A stretch of DNA of 62,415 bases, from contig JAGKWU010000021.1 in NCBI GenBank assembly GCA_021151695.1, positions 1 through 62,415 on the forward strand, written 5' to 3'. Source of the DNA: Cellvibrionaceae bacterium (lineage in GTDB: Bacteria > Pseudomonadota > Gammaproteobacteria > Pseudomonadales > Cellvibrionaceae). Shown here piece after piece: positions 45,128 through 53,127 of this stretch; positions within the stretch are counted from its first letter, which is position 1, and the number at the start of each line of letters is the position of its first letter. The position numbers and the translations under genes are program-made. The notes beneath the pieces were generated by a model. That model saw only the letters and a list, made by a program, of their open reading frames with translations, was not told the DNA's origin and ran no database searches.

Positions 45128-45135
45128 GAGAAATT

Positions 45136-45918
45136 GTGAAATATTTTATCGGCCTATTGTGCCTTAGCCTAGCCACTATTGCGAACGCCACTACCGACAA
45201 CGTCAAGCAACTCACTTATCAAGTGCTTGCAGAGCGCAGCCACAAACCACAATTGTTTACCCAGGGGTTGCTGGTAAAAAATAATTATTTTTATGAGAGC
45301 AGCGGGCTTTACGGAAAATCCGAATTGGTTGCCTACCCCACCAGTGAGCCTGAAGGGACTTGGGCCAGAATGACCGCGCCCTTCACCCACAAGCAAAACC
45401 TGAGCGACCGTTTTTTTGCAGAGGGCCTTGCCCTGCTACACGACAAACTCTATTTGCTCACCTGGCAAGAGCAAACCCTGCTCGTCTACGATGCCAATAG
45501 TTTTGCGCCTCTCACACGTTTGAATTACAGCGGCGAAGGTTGGGGCCTGACCAGCGATGGCGAATACCTGATTCGCAGCGACGGCAGCGCTGAATTATTT
45601 TTTCACAAACCTGAGAATTTCTCCCAGGTAAAACACTTGCCCATCAAACTCGGCGGCCAACCTGTTACCAATATTAATGAGCTGGAATATATCGATGGTT
45701 TTATCTGGGCGAATATCTGGCACGACAACCGTGTGATCAAAATCAATCCCAAAACCGGTGATGTGGTGGCAGTGGTTGATCTCACGGCACTGGTTGAAAA
45801 ACTCGACCTGAAAGATCCCGAGAGTGTACTCAACGGCATAGCCTATGATGCGGATAAAAAAGCAGTGTGGATTACCGGTAAACACTGGCCCAAAATGTAT
45901 TTGGTGAAATTCCAGTAA
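45136..45918 (+). CDS. glutaminyl-peptide cyclotransferase (bacterial/plant type)
   Basis: A 260-residue exported protein with signal peptide (KYFIGLLCLSLATIANA). It matches the glutamine cyclotransferase family that forms a five-bladed beta-propeller: FTQGLLV, FYESSGLYGKSEL, FAEGLALL, NINELEYIDGFIWANIWHDN and VLNGIAYD. It converts N-terminal glutamine to pyroglutamate, presumably on periplasmic proteins. The start is GTG, with AGAGAGAAA upstream. A perfect 16-base tandem duplication lies just before it. Confidence 0.88.
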   Translation: MKYFIGLLCLSLATIANATTDNVKQLTYQVLAERSHKPQLFTQGLLVKNNYFYESSGLYGKSELVAYPTSEPEGTWARMTAPFTHKQNLSDRFFAEGLALLHDKLYLLTWQEQTLLVYDANSFAPLTRLNYSGEGWGLTSDGEYLIRSDGSAELFFHKPENFSQVKHLPIKLGGQPVTNINELEYIDGFIWANIWHDNRVIKINPKTGDVVAVVDLTALVEKLDLKDPESVLNGIAYDADKKAVWITGKHWPKMYLVKFQ

Positions 45919-45949
45919 CACCGCAGAAGAATCGCCAAATAGCGCCCAT

Positions 45950-45980
45950 AAAAAAAGCCGCACAATTTGCGGCTTTTTTT
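45950..45980. terminator. bidirectional rho-independent terminator
   Basis: A stem of AAAAAAAGCCGCA paired with TGCGGCTTTTTTT with loop CAATT, lying between the cyclase gene (plus) and cspA (minus). Confidence 0.9.
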
Positions 45981-46021
45981 GCTTTGAACCTTCGCTTTAC
46001 AGCGAAGATTAAGAGCGATGC

Positions 46022-46228
46022 TTAGAGACCGATTACGTTCTCAGCCTGTGGGCCTTTTTGGCCTGGCTTAACGTCGAACTCTACGCGTTGGCCTTCAGCC
46101 AGGGTTTTGAAACCTGAACCGCTGATCGCGCTGTAGTGAACGAATACGTCTTGGCCAGCTTCGCTAGCGATAAAACCAAAACCTTTAGACTCGTTGAACC
46201 ATTTAACAGTGCCAGTGCTTCTAGCCAT
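46022..46228 (-). CDS. cold-shock domain protein (CspA family)
   Basis: A 68-residue single CSD protein with RNP1 KGFGFI and RNP2 VFVHY motifs, of the CspA/CspD-like RNA chaperone family. It is a cytoplasmic single-stranded RNA/DNA binder. A GAGG ribosome site lies 8 bases before the ATG. The 351-base gap upstream suggests a long 5' leader of the type known to control csp genes. Which E. coli Csp is the orthologue cannot be decided from sequence alone. Confidence 0.93.
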   Translation of the reverse strand: MARSTGTVKWFNESKGFGFIASEAGQDVFVHYSAISGSGFKTLAEGQRVEFDVKPGQKGPQAENVIGL

Positions 46229-46579
46229 TTTTAAAACCTCGATGATCTTGAATAAATAAAAATTGTGCTGACAGATCGGTGTTACTTATGAAGAAGCATC
46301 GAGTTACTATTAACCTAACATTGGGCGCTTTGGCTTTAATAAGCCTTAGCAATCAATGAGATGCACTGCTAGAACAACGGATGTGACTTACCATAAATAA
46401 TTGTGATGTAACCGCCCTTTGGCTGTTAATCACGCTGCAATTTGGCCAGCGCTCGAACTATATGCCGGCCCAACAGCTAAGTAAAGGTTTAATTGCGGGG
46501 GCTGTGAATCCTATGGCAAAGCGGGCAAAACCTCAAAAGTAGCAAAAAACAGCCAGTCGACAGGCAAAACCCAGCAGCG
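46229..46579. other. noncoding region between diguanylate cyclase and cold-shock gene
   Basis: 351 bases with no credible gene. It should contain the cspA promoter and leader and the 3' end of the cyclase transcript. A short hairpin (GGCTT-TAAT-AAGCC) lies near 46333. I saw no consensus -35/-10 pair with confidence. The region nearest the cspA start is AT-rich. Confidence 0.5.
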
Positions 46580-48091
46580 CTAGGCGCTTATCGCCCTTTC
46601 CTGGTAATGGCTTTGTTTTTCACCATACATGGAGTCATCAGCCACCTTGAGCAAATCCTCAAAATCATAACCGTGGATTGCAGTGTACGCGAAACCAACG
46701 CTGGCGCTGCAGTGGTGGTTGGGGAGATCGTTGATCTGTAGCGAATTGAGCACCAGGCGCACCTTCTCCATAACCCGCAGCAATAGGCTGAAGTCCTTGA
46801 CGCTTTCGGCCATCACAACAAACTCATCACCGCCAAGACGCCCCGCCAGATCCCCCTTGCGTAACACCGTTTTCAGGGCGCGGCCGGCAGCATGCAGCAC
46901 CTTATCCCCCGCCGCATGCCCATGAGTATCGTTAATGGCCTTGAATCCATTCAAATCAATAAACAATAACGCCAGATGCTCACCCTTGCGCTTTGCGGCA
47001 CCGAGCGCGCGTTTGGCCTGTTCTTCAAAATGCATACGATTGGGAAGGCCGGTGAGTGGATCAAAATTGGCCTGCTGGTAAAGCTCCTGTCGATGCTGTT
47101 CCCGGCCCGCTTCAACAGCGATATGCAATTTATACATCACCACAAACAACCCAGGCAGCATAAGTGTAAGCAGCAGAATTATCAGTATCTTGTGCCATTG
47201 CAGATCCCCCCAACTCACCTGCCGTACCAGCTTCAAGTGGATGCGATAGTCCGAAAAGTCGAACTTGGTGTTTATCTCTACCTCGCGGTTAAAAACTCCG
47301 GTATTGGCGTCGGGCCGGTAGGTATTGAGCAGATCGAACCCTTTGTTATCTTTTGTCACTACATTTACCACCGCCGACCAGTCATTGGCTTGTAGCATCC
47401 TGGCGGGCAACAAGTCTTCCACCTTGATGACCAGCAACGCTACAAAGCCAGCCTGATTACCATTGGACTGCATCACAGGCTGGGTCATCACCAGTGCAAG
47501 TCCGCCTTCAAATAGCTCAAATGGCTCGCTTAAGGTTATATAACTATGATTGCGGCCCGGCAACGCATTACGGATAAACTCCAATGACAACAGGTCCAAA
47601 CCGAGCCGCGATCCCGCTTCCATGGGGGCGATAAAAATCACCGGGAGGGTTTCAACTCCCTTATACAAAACATCTTCAACTGACCGGGGGGCACCCGCAA
47701 AACTGTAAACCTGCGGGCTTGTGATCCCCTGTTGCATCATATATTGGTAATAACTGGGGGCCGTACTGGAGTCCAGATACTCGGCTACCTGGAACATGGA
47801 AATTTGGGGAAAACGCTCCAACATAATGTCGGTATAGGCCCGCACTATGTTGATATCGGTGGCAGTCTGGCCTTTGAGCAAGGCGCTGAAACCATTGAGG
47901 ACCGTTTCGTTCTTTACCAGACTGTTGTTGATGTGGATGCGAATATGATCAGCATCGTTCTGCAGCCGATCTTCCAACTGCCAAAAACTCCAATAAATAG
48001 ACAGCACCACTATGCCCATCATAGAGCTGGTGGTAATCATTATCAGCAAACCATAGAGCCAATGTAATTTTGAAAATTTCGGCTTCTGCAT
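46580..48091 (-). CDS. membrane CHASE-GGDEF diguanylate cyclase
   Basis: A 503-residue protein with transmembrane helices at about 15-35 and 301-320 enclosing a periplasmic CHASE-like sensor (ERFPQISMFQVAEYL, SRLGLDLLS). A GGDEF domain spans about 340-500, with GGDEF at 420-424 and the inhibitory I-site RKGD at 411-414, five residues before it. It should therefore make c-di-GMP with product inhibition. No EAL domain is present. The periplasmic ligand is unknown. Confidence 0.92.
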   Translation of the reverse strand: MQKPKFSKLHWLYGLLIMITTSSMMGIVVLSIYWSFWQLEDRLQNDADHIRIHINNSLVKNETVLNGFSALLKGQTATDINIVRAYTDIMLERFPQISMFQVAEYLDSSTAPSYYQYMMQQGITSPQVYSFAGAPRSVEDVLYKGVETLPVIFIAPMEAGSRLGLDLLSLEFIRNALPGRNHSYITLSEPFELFEGGLALVMTQPVMQSNGNQAGFVALLVIKVEDLLPARMLQANDWSAVVNVVTKDNKGFDLLNTYRPDANTGVFNREVEINTKFDFSDYRIHLKLVRQVSWGDLQWHKILIILLLTLMLPGLFVVMYKLHIAVEAGREQHRQELYQQANFDPLTGLPNRMHFEEQAKRALGAAKRKGEHLALLFIDLNGFKAINDTHGHAAGDKVLHAAGRALKTVLRKGDLAGRLGGDEFVVMAESVKDFSLLLRVMEKVRLVLNSLQINDLPNHHCSASVGFAYTAIHGYDFEDLLKVADDSMYGEKQSHYQERAISA

Positions 48092-48375
48092 CGTCTACGT
48101 CCAGTATCGGGCAAGAAATACACCCAATGATCTTTGTAATGGCGCTAGCTCAGCTGAAAGAATAGTCGATCCGACGATTTTTGCTCTTGCCTGGGATTAT
48201 TGTGTCATCTACATCCGCCCAAGCAGGCCAAAACAGGGCTTACCACAAGACCAAACAGCCTTTACCCCCCTTGCCAAAACTGCAACAATCCCGGCCCGTA
48301 TGTGCTTGCCTGGATGACATGAGCAGGCTTGGCGTTAATCGATTCCCCAGGAGTGCGCTGCGTGCGCAAAAACCC

Positions 48376-48963
48376 ATGACCAGACTAGACCTCACAATGG
48401 CAGCTTTCGATGCCGCCAATGCCCGAGACCCCAATACCGAAATCGTAAACGGCCAGACAGTAGCCAAAGAGTTACTCTACAGCCAACGCATGACTGAACA
48501 ATTGTACAAGTTTTGCCCGGATGCCTCCGAGACACTGCAATTGGCTACACGCAGCCAGCATATTTGTCGCTGGAAAATACCGCGCGCCGACTACCCAATG
48601 GATCGCCAGGGCTACAAAAAATGGCGTCTTGATCTCGCGATATTCCACGGTGAAACCGCTGGTCAAATCATGGCTGAGCAGGGTTATGACGACGAGAGCA
48701 TCCAGCGCGTAAAAGATTTACTGCTTAAACGCAGCCTCAAGCGCGATGCTGAAGTGCAAGCCCTGGAAGATGTGATATGCCTGGTGTTCCTGGAGTTTTA
48801 TCTGGATGAGTTTGCCGCAAAACATGAAGAGCCAAAGCTTATCGATATCATCCAGAAAACCTGGAACAAAATGTCAGAAGCCGGCCATGCCGCTGCCCTC
48901 AAGTTACCTTTCTCGGCGTCTATGCTGGCACTGGTAACCAAGGCACTTACGCCCGCCGCCTAA
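48376..48963 (+). CDS. DUF4202 family protein
   Basis: A 195-residue soluble protein matching DUF4202: AANARDPN near the N-terminus, ATRSQHICRWKIPRADYPMDR, GYKKWR and the following helical ALEDVICLVFLEFYL segment. Conserved His and Arg residues in RSQHICRW suggest a HD-like or metal site, but no activity is established. The ATG at 48376 is chosen because conservation starts there. SirB2 follows by 45 bases. Confidence 0.85.
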   Translation: MTRLDLTMAAFDAANARDPNTEIVNGQTVAKELLYSQRMTEQLYKFCPDASETLQLATRSQHICRWKIPRADYPMDRQGYKKWRLDLAIFHGETAGQIMAEQGYDDESIQRVKDLLLKRSLKRDAEVQALEDVICLVFLEFYLDEFAAKHEEPKLIDIIQKTWNKMSEAGHAAALKLPFSASMLALVTKALTPAA

Positions 48964-49008
48964 GCCACCAATATCGTCAAATAAATTTTAATTACAAAAG
49001 GAGCAACC

Positions 49009-49395
49009 ATGTACTTTGTGATCAAGCATTTGCACTTACTGGCAATACTGCTGTCGTTTTTACTGTTTTTCTCGCGCGGCCTGTTGATGATGCGCAACTC
49101 CCCCGCGGTTAACCATCGCCTGTTTTTGATTGGTCCCCACGCAGTAAACGCCGTGTTGCTGCTCAGCGGTGTCGCCCTCGCCGTGATTCTGAATATGTCA
49201 CCCGGCAGCCAACCCTGGTTGATGGCCAAATTGATTGCACTGGTGTTTTACATTGTTCTGGGGGTTCTTACCTTCAAGCATCCAAGATTGGCCATGCGTA
49301 AATTTTTCTGGCTGGTAGCGCTGGTGATCTTCGCATTTATCGTGAGCGTGGCCCACAGCAAAAACCCTTGGGGTTTTCTGGCAGCATTGAGCTAA
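49009..49395 (+). CDS. SirB2 family membrane protein
   Basis: A 128-residue integral membrane protein with four hydrophobic helices. It shows the SirB2 features: VIKHLHLLAILLSF at the start and HRLFLIGPHAVNAVLLLSG. AAGGAG lies just before the ATG. SirB2 was named for an effect on invasion gene expression in Salmonella; its biochemical function is unknown. Probably cotranscribed with the DUF4202 gene. Confidence 0.88.
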   Translation: MYFVIKHLHLLAILLSFLLFFSRGLLMMRNSPAVNHRLFLIGPHAVNAVLLLSGVALAVILNMSPGSQPWLMAKLIALVFYIVLGVLTFKHPRLAMRKFFWLVALVIFAFIVSVAHSKNPWGFLAALS

Positions 49396-49429
49396 ACGAA
49401 AGGTGAGTTAATCGAAAGCCGGTTTATTT

Positions 49430-49453
49430 AAAACGCGCCCCGGCGCGTTTTTT
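49430..49453 (+). terminator. rho-independent terminator
   Basis: A short GC-rich stem (ACGCGC/GCGCGT) with A and T runs on the flanks (AAAACGCGC...GCGCGTTTTTTT). It ends the DUF4202-SirB2 transcript. Confidence 0.85.
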
Positions 49454-49537
49454 TATAGCCGCGTTTTATATGCGCGCGATTTCGTTGGCAAGAATCCTGA
49501 CTATACTCAGAAAAATTCTTTCAGGTCCTGATAAACC

Positions 49538-51100
49538 GTGCATAAAATCCCAGGCTATACACTTAAAAGTACGCTCGGCAGTGGCGGCATGGCCAGCGTT
49601 TATCTCGCTGTACAGCATTCGCTGGAGCGGCAAGTAGCAATAAAAATCCTCGCCGCCGAACTGATTAACGATCCCGTTGTGCAATCTCAGTTCAAACAGG
49701 AATCGCGGCTGGTCGCCAGCCTCAACCATCCCAATATTGTACAGGTCATCGACAGCGGTACTACAGCGCAAGGGCATCCTTACTTTGTGATGCCCTATGT
49801 TAAATCTATTTCGCTTGCCGCCATTTTGAAACGTAATGACGTAGCCACCACCCGCAAGCTGGATATCGCCATACAAATTTGTAAAGCCCTTGCTTACGCC
49901 CACCGCAATGGTATTGTGCATCGCGATATAAAACCCGCGAATGTATTGGTGGATTATGAGGGACATGTGCGACTGCTGGATTTTGGTATCGCCGGCTATT
50001 TCACCAGCGATGCACAGCACAACGCCGGGTTGGTCATGGGCACAGACGCCTATATGGCACCGGAGCAAATAGATGGGGCTGGTAAGGCCACCGCGCTGAG
50101 CGATATCTATTCACTTGGCGTGGTTCTACATCAATTATTTCTGGGTGGTCTTCCTTACCAAACATCAGCACTGCAAACTTCCACAGAAAAAACTCGCGAC
50201 AATATTACCGAGCAGCTAGAGCCGGTTATCCAGCAATGTATCGCAGCTTCACCCAATCAGCGACCCGCATCCGCAGAAGCGCTATGCGAGCAATTATTGC
50301 TCATTGCCCAGGGCCGGCATTTGCGCCGCCAACAATGGCAAAGTGATACAAGCGATGTGCCCAACAATTATAAAATTCTGGATTTACTTAAAGAAAATCC
50401 ATTCGGTGCAACCTATTTAGCTTGCGCAGATTCAGCCAATACCCAGCGACGCTTTTTGGTAGTCAAAAAACAAAAACTGGAGCACCTCGGCAATGCACAG
50501 CTCATCAACAGCAAACTGATAGATATCAAACATCCACACCTGGCTCGTGTTTACGGCACAGGAAAAAACCAGCGGGTATTTATCACGGTAAGCGAATTCC
50601 TCGGAGCGGGCAGCTTGCAAGAGCGTTTGACTCAATCACTTAACCTTGGTCAATGGGTACACATCGCGCAGCAATTATGCTCGGCCCTGGCCTGCACCCA
50701 TAGCCACGGCATAGTTCATGGCAACCTTCGTCCCAGCAATATTTTGTTTGCAGAAAACAACTTTATTAAACTCACCGATTTTGGCTTTCCACCACACAGT
50801 TATGGCGACCAGGATAATTGGTATCGCCAGCCCGCCGAAGAACTCTCTACCAGTGCAGATATTTATGCGGCCGGCGCTATTTTATTCCAGCTCTTGAGCA
50901 CCCAGCGCCCGCAACATTCACTCTTTAACTGGCGCAATCATTGGACGCTGCGACATGTACCGCTTCCGTTAAGAAAAATTATTATCAATATGGTACAACC
51001 ACAGCAAACCAAGCGTCTCAACGCAGAACAGGCCATGCAAGCGTTGCAAGCTTATTATGAGCGACAAGATACCCGCATCGCTAAAAAAGTATTTATCTAA
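49538..51100 (+). CDS. tandem Ser/Thr protein kinase with C-terminal pseudokinase
   Basis: A 520-residue protein with two Hanks-type kinase domains. Domain 1 (about 7-260) is intact: glycine loop GSGGMASVY, Lys36 in VAIK, catalytic HRDIKPAN (128-135), DFG (148-150) and the APE motif. Domain 2 (about 279-505) is degenerate: the glycine loop reads KENPFGATY, the catalytic loop reads HGNLRPSN (394-401, Asp replaced by Asn) and DFG (414-416) remains. No transmembrane helix or PASTA repeat is seen, so it is cytoplasmic. The GTG at 49538 is the start; no strong ribosome site is visible. No phosphatase gene is adjacent. Confidence 0.92.
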   Translation: MHKIPGYTLKSTLGSGGMASVYLAVQHSLERQVAIKILAAELINDPVVQSQFKQESRLVASLNHPNIVQVIDSGTTAQGHPYFVMPYVKSISLAAILKRNDVATTRKLDIAIQICKALAYAHRNGIVHRDIKPANVLVDYEGHVRLLDFGIAGYFTSDAQHNAGLVMGTDAYMAPEQIDGAGKATALSDIYSLGVVLHQLFLGGLPYQTSALQTSTEKTRDNITEQLEPVIQQCIAASPNQRPASAEALCEQLLLIAQGRHLRRQQWQSDTSDVPNNYKILDLLKENPFGATYLACADSANTQRRFLVVKKQKLEHLGNAQLINSKLIDIKHPHLARVYGTGKNQRVFITVSEFLGAGSLQERLTQSLNLGQWVHIAQQLCSALACTHSHGIVHGNLRPSNILFAENNFIKLTDFGFPPHSYGDQDNWYRQPAEELSTSADIYAAGAILFQLLSTQRPQHSLFNWRNHWTLRHVPLPLRKIIINMVQPQQTKRLNAEQAMQALQAYYERQDTRIAKKVFI

Positions 51101-51123
51101 AAGGAAACCCGGTTAGAAGAAAT

Positions 51124-51152
51124 AAAAAAGGCGCATCGATTGCGCCTTTTTT
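51124..51152. terminator. bidirectional rho-independent terminator
   Basis: A stem AAAAAAGGCGCA/TGCGCCTTTTTT with loop TCGAT, between the kinase gene and the PRC-barrel gene, which converge. Confidence 0.9.
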
Positions 51153-51166
51153 ATTCTTACCACATA

Positions 51167-51604
51167 TTAATGTGGAAGATCTGAACGATAAGGTTCTGTT
51201 CGATAGGGTTCCGCCTGGTAGAAATTGTGGATGCTTTCAGACCAGGTTTTATCGGCCATATCCGGCCAATCATCTTTATCAAAACCGGGCGCGTTTTCCA
51301 AACGGGTTTTGCTTACGTTTAAAATGAAACGTTTATTTTCAGTATCCAGTTTCAGCGCATTCCAGGGCACTGCAAACAGTTTTTCGCCCAGCCCTAAAAT
51401 CCCACCAAACGACAGCACGGCGTAAGCGACTTCACCACTTGCCACATCCAGCATGATTTCTTTGATATCGCCCAGATCTTCTTCGTCGGCGTTATACACA
51501 TCATTACCAATCAATGTGTCAGCCCCCATAAGGCGTGGACCGGGGCCTTCTTTGCGATAGTCATTTTTGTACATACCATAAGTATCACGGCTTTCGTAAT
51601 TCAT
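51167..51604 (-). CDS. PRC-barrel domain protein
   Basis: A 145-residue protein with one PRC-barrel (about 22-100; MGADTLIGNDVYNADEEDLGDIKEIMLD and FAVPWNALKL are the recognisable parts). It has short acidic/aromatic extensions at both ends, and the C-terminus carries a near repeat (EPYRTEPYRSD). PRC-barrels of this kind are often stress-related in Proteobacteria, but the role here is open. It is 110 bases before the Rho-N-like gene on the same strand. Confidence 0.87.
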   Translation of the reverse strand: MNYESRDTYGMYKNDYRKEGPGPRLMGADTLIGNDVYNADEEDLGDIKEIMLDVASGEVAYAVLSFGGILGLGEKLFAVPWNALKLDTENKRFILNVSKTRLENAPGFDKDDWPDMADKTWSESIHNFYQAEPYRTEPYRSDLPH

Positions 51605-51713
51605 GTTGACATCCTCTTGGTTGGTTTACATCGCCGTTAGTATGTTGGCAGGAACATATCAACTCTGTTCGGGAACCAACATTATGCAAGAGCAAAAAAA
51701 ACAATAAAAATTC

Positions 51714-52082
51714 TTACGCTTTTTTAAGCGCAGCCTGTAATTGTTGTTTTGTCATTGTGGAACGGCCACGAACATTTTTGGATCGCGCTTTTTGCAATAA
51801 ATCTGCTTTGGTCTCAAGCGAAGCCGAATCGCGACGAGGAATTCCTTTGCGCGATGCAGCCGCCCGTTTGGCTGAACTTTGTTGCGATTTATGTTTTGCT
51901 TCGGCAGATTTATGCTCACCGGAACCGCCCGCTTCGCCACCGCCTGATTGTTTGTTCACTGTGGCCCAAGCGCGCTTTTCAGCCTCACTATCTGAAACAC
52001 CTTTTTCTTTGTAGCTATCTTCAATATGTTCAGCTTTACGCTTTTGTTTATCGGTATATTTGTCTTTGTCACCGCGTGGCAT
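51714..52082 (-). CDS. small basic Rho-N-like domain protein
   Basis: A 122-residue Lys/Arg-rich protein. The N-terminal block MPRGDKDKYTDKQKRKAEHIEDSYKE matches small proteins often labelled plasmid stabilisation or stress-related, and a Gly/Ser-rich linker follows. The last 40 residues (LETKADLLQKARSKNVRGRSTMTKQQLQAAL) look like a Rho N-terminal/SAP-like helical nucleic-acid-binding motif. AGAGAGGTGA precedes the ATG at 52082. Part of that ribosome site can pair with an upstream element at 52117-52123. Confidence 0.72.
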   Translation of the reverse strand: MPRGDKDKYTDKQKRKAEHIEDSYKEKGVSDSEAEKRAWATVNKQSGGGEAGGSGEHKSAEAKHKSQQSSAKRAAASRKGIPRRDSASLETKADLLQKARSKNVRGRSTMTKQQLQAALKKA

Positions 52083-52086
52083 GATA

Positions 52087-52123
52087 GTCACCTCTCTTGA
52101 TTGACCTGATCATAAAAGGTGAC
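52087..52123 (-). promoter_or_regulatory. possible ribosome-site-masking stem
   Basis: On the minus-strand RNA the sequence GUCACCU (52117-52123) is complementary to AGGUGAC (52087-52093), which contains the ribosome-binding site of the Rho-N-like gene. The loop is 23 bases. If formed, it would hide the start of that gene. Seven pairs with a long loop are of modest stability. Confidence 0.35.
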
Positions 52124-52195
52124 CGCCAAACATCCACTTAGTTTTGAAATAGGCTCAAGAGAATTCCATCGCAGAGAAATTAACGGAAAAAATTA

Positions 52196-52849
52196 TTAAG
52201 TGCGTCGCCACGCGGAAGATAATAATTGATGAACCTCTTCATCACTGGTTTGATTAAAATTCGCGTACCACTGCCCCACGGCACGAAAAGGATCCGGTGT
52301 TATCAAGCAAATCACTTCATCAACCAGTGGTGACAATGTATCCAGCGTCTCCCTGGGTGCAACCGGAACCGCGAGAATAATTTTGCGCGCAGCCTGTTTA
52401 CGTACAGCTGCTATAGCCACACGCATACTTGCGCCTGTTGCAAGCCCGTCATCAATAAGAAATACGTTACGCCCACTCAAGTTGGGTAAGGGTTGGCTGC
52501 CGCGGTAGGTGAGTTCACGTCGCTGTAATTCCTGCATTTGCGCCACACGTGCATCGGCAATTACCTCAGGTTTGATGTGGAGTTCGTGAATCAACGAATG
52601 ATCGAGAAACTCAATGCCTCCTGTAGTGACAGCCCCCATGGCAAACTCTTCATGTCCAGGTACGCCCAGTTTCCGCACCAACAGAATGTCGAGGGGAAGC
52701 TGTAACTTCTTCGCCACCTCATAAGCCACAGGTACCCCACCCCGTGGCAATGCTAATGCTATGGCGTCATCCAGGTCTGAACTCTGCGCAAACTGTTCCG
52801 CTAACGCTCGCCCTGCGGCGCGACGATCTTCAAAGACGTGATTCGACAT
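52196..52849 (-). CDS. phosphoribosyltransferase family protein
   Basis: A 217-residue type I PRT-fold protein. The PRPP-binding motif is FLIDDGLATGASM, preceded by VRKLGVPGHEEFAMGAV, a layout typical of ComF/Rv0571c-like proteins of unknown substrate. The ATG at 52849 has GGAGGG upstream; a longer frame (to 53050) would add a basic stretch without family similarity. It runs in the same direction as the Rho-N-like and PRC-barrel genes. Confidence 0.85.
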   Translation of the reverse strand: MSNHVFEDRRAAGRALAEQFAQSSDLDDAIALALPRGGVPVAYEVAKKLQLPLDILLVRKLGVPGHEEFAMGAVTTGGIEFLDHSLIHELHIKPEVIADARVAQMQELQRRELTYRGSQPLPNLSGRNVFLIDDGLATGASMRVAIAAVRKQAARKIILAVPVAPRETLDTLSPLVDEVICLITPDPFRAVGQWYANFNQTSDEEVHQLLSSAWRRT

Positions 52850-53127
52850 TATCCAGCCCTCCGCGACGTTATTGATCTGTGACCGCCAAACCCTGCGCAA
52901 GCTCCCGAATTTGCGTTTCCCGTCCGCTATTACCGTTTGATTAACTGTTTTCGCAGTCCAAGTTTTGGTAACCTGTCGCCCCTTTTGGCGGCGCATCGCC
53001 AGCCTTTTCGCGACCCACAGTCCGTCTTGGCCGACAGCTGAATCAGACATAGCCAGAACATTAAAATCTGCGTTGATTCAAGCAGTTACAACCGCATTTA
53101 TACAATTCAAATCAAAGAACAGTATCC

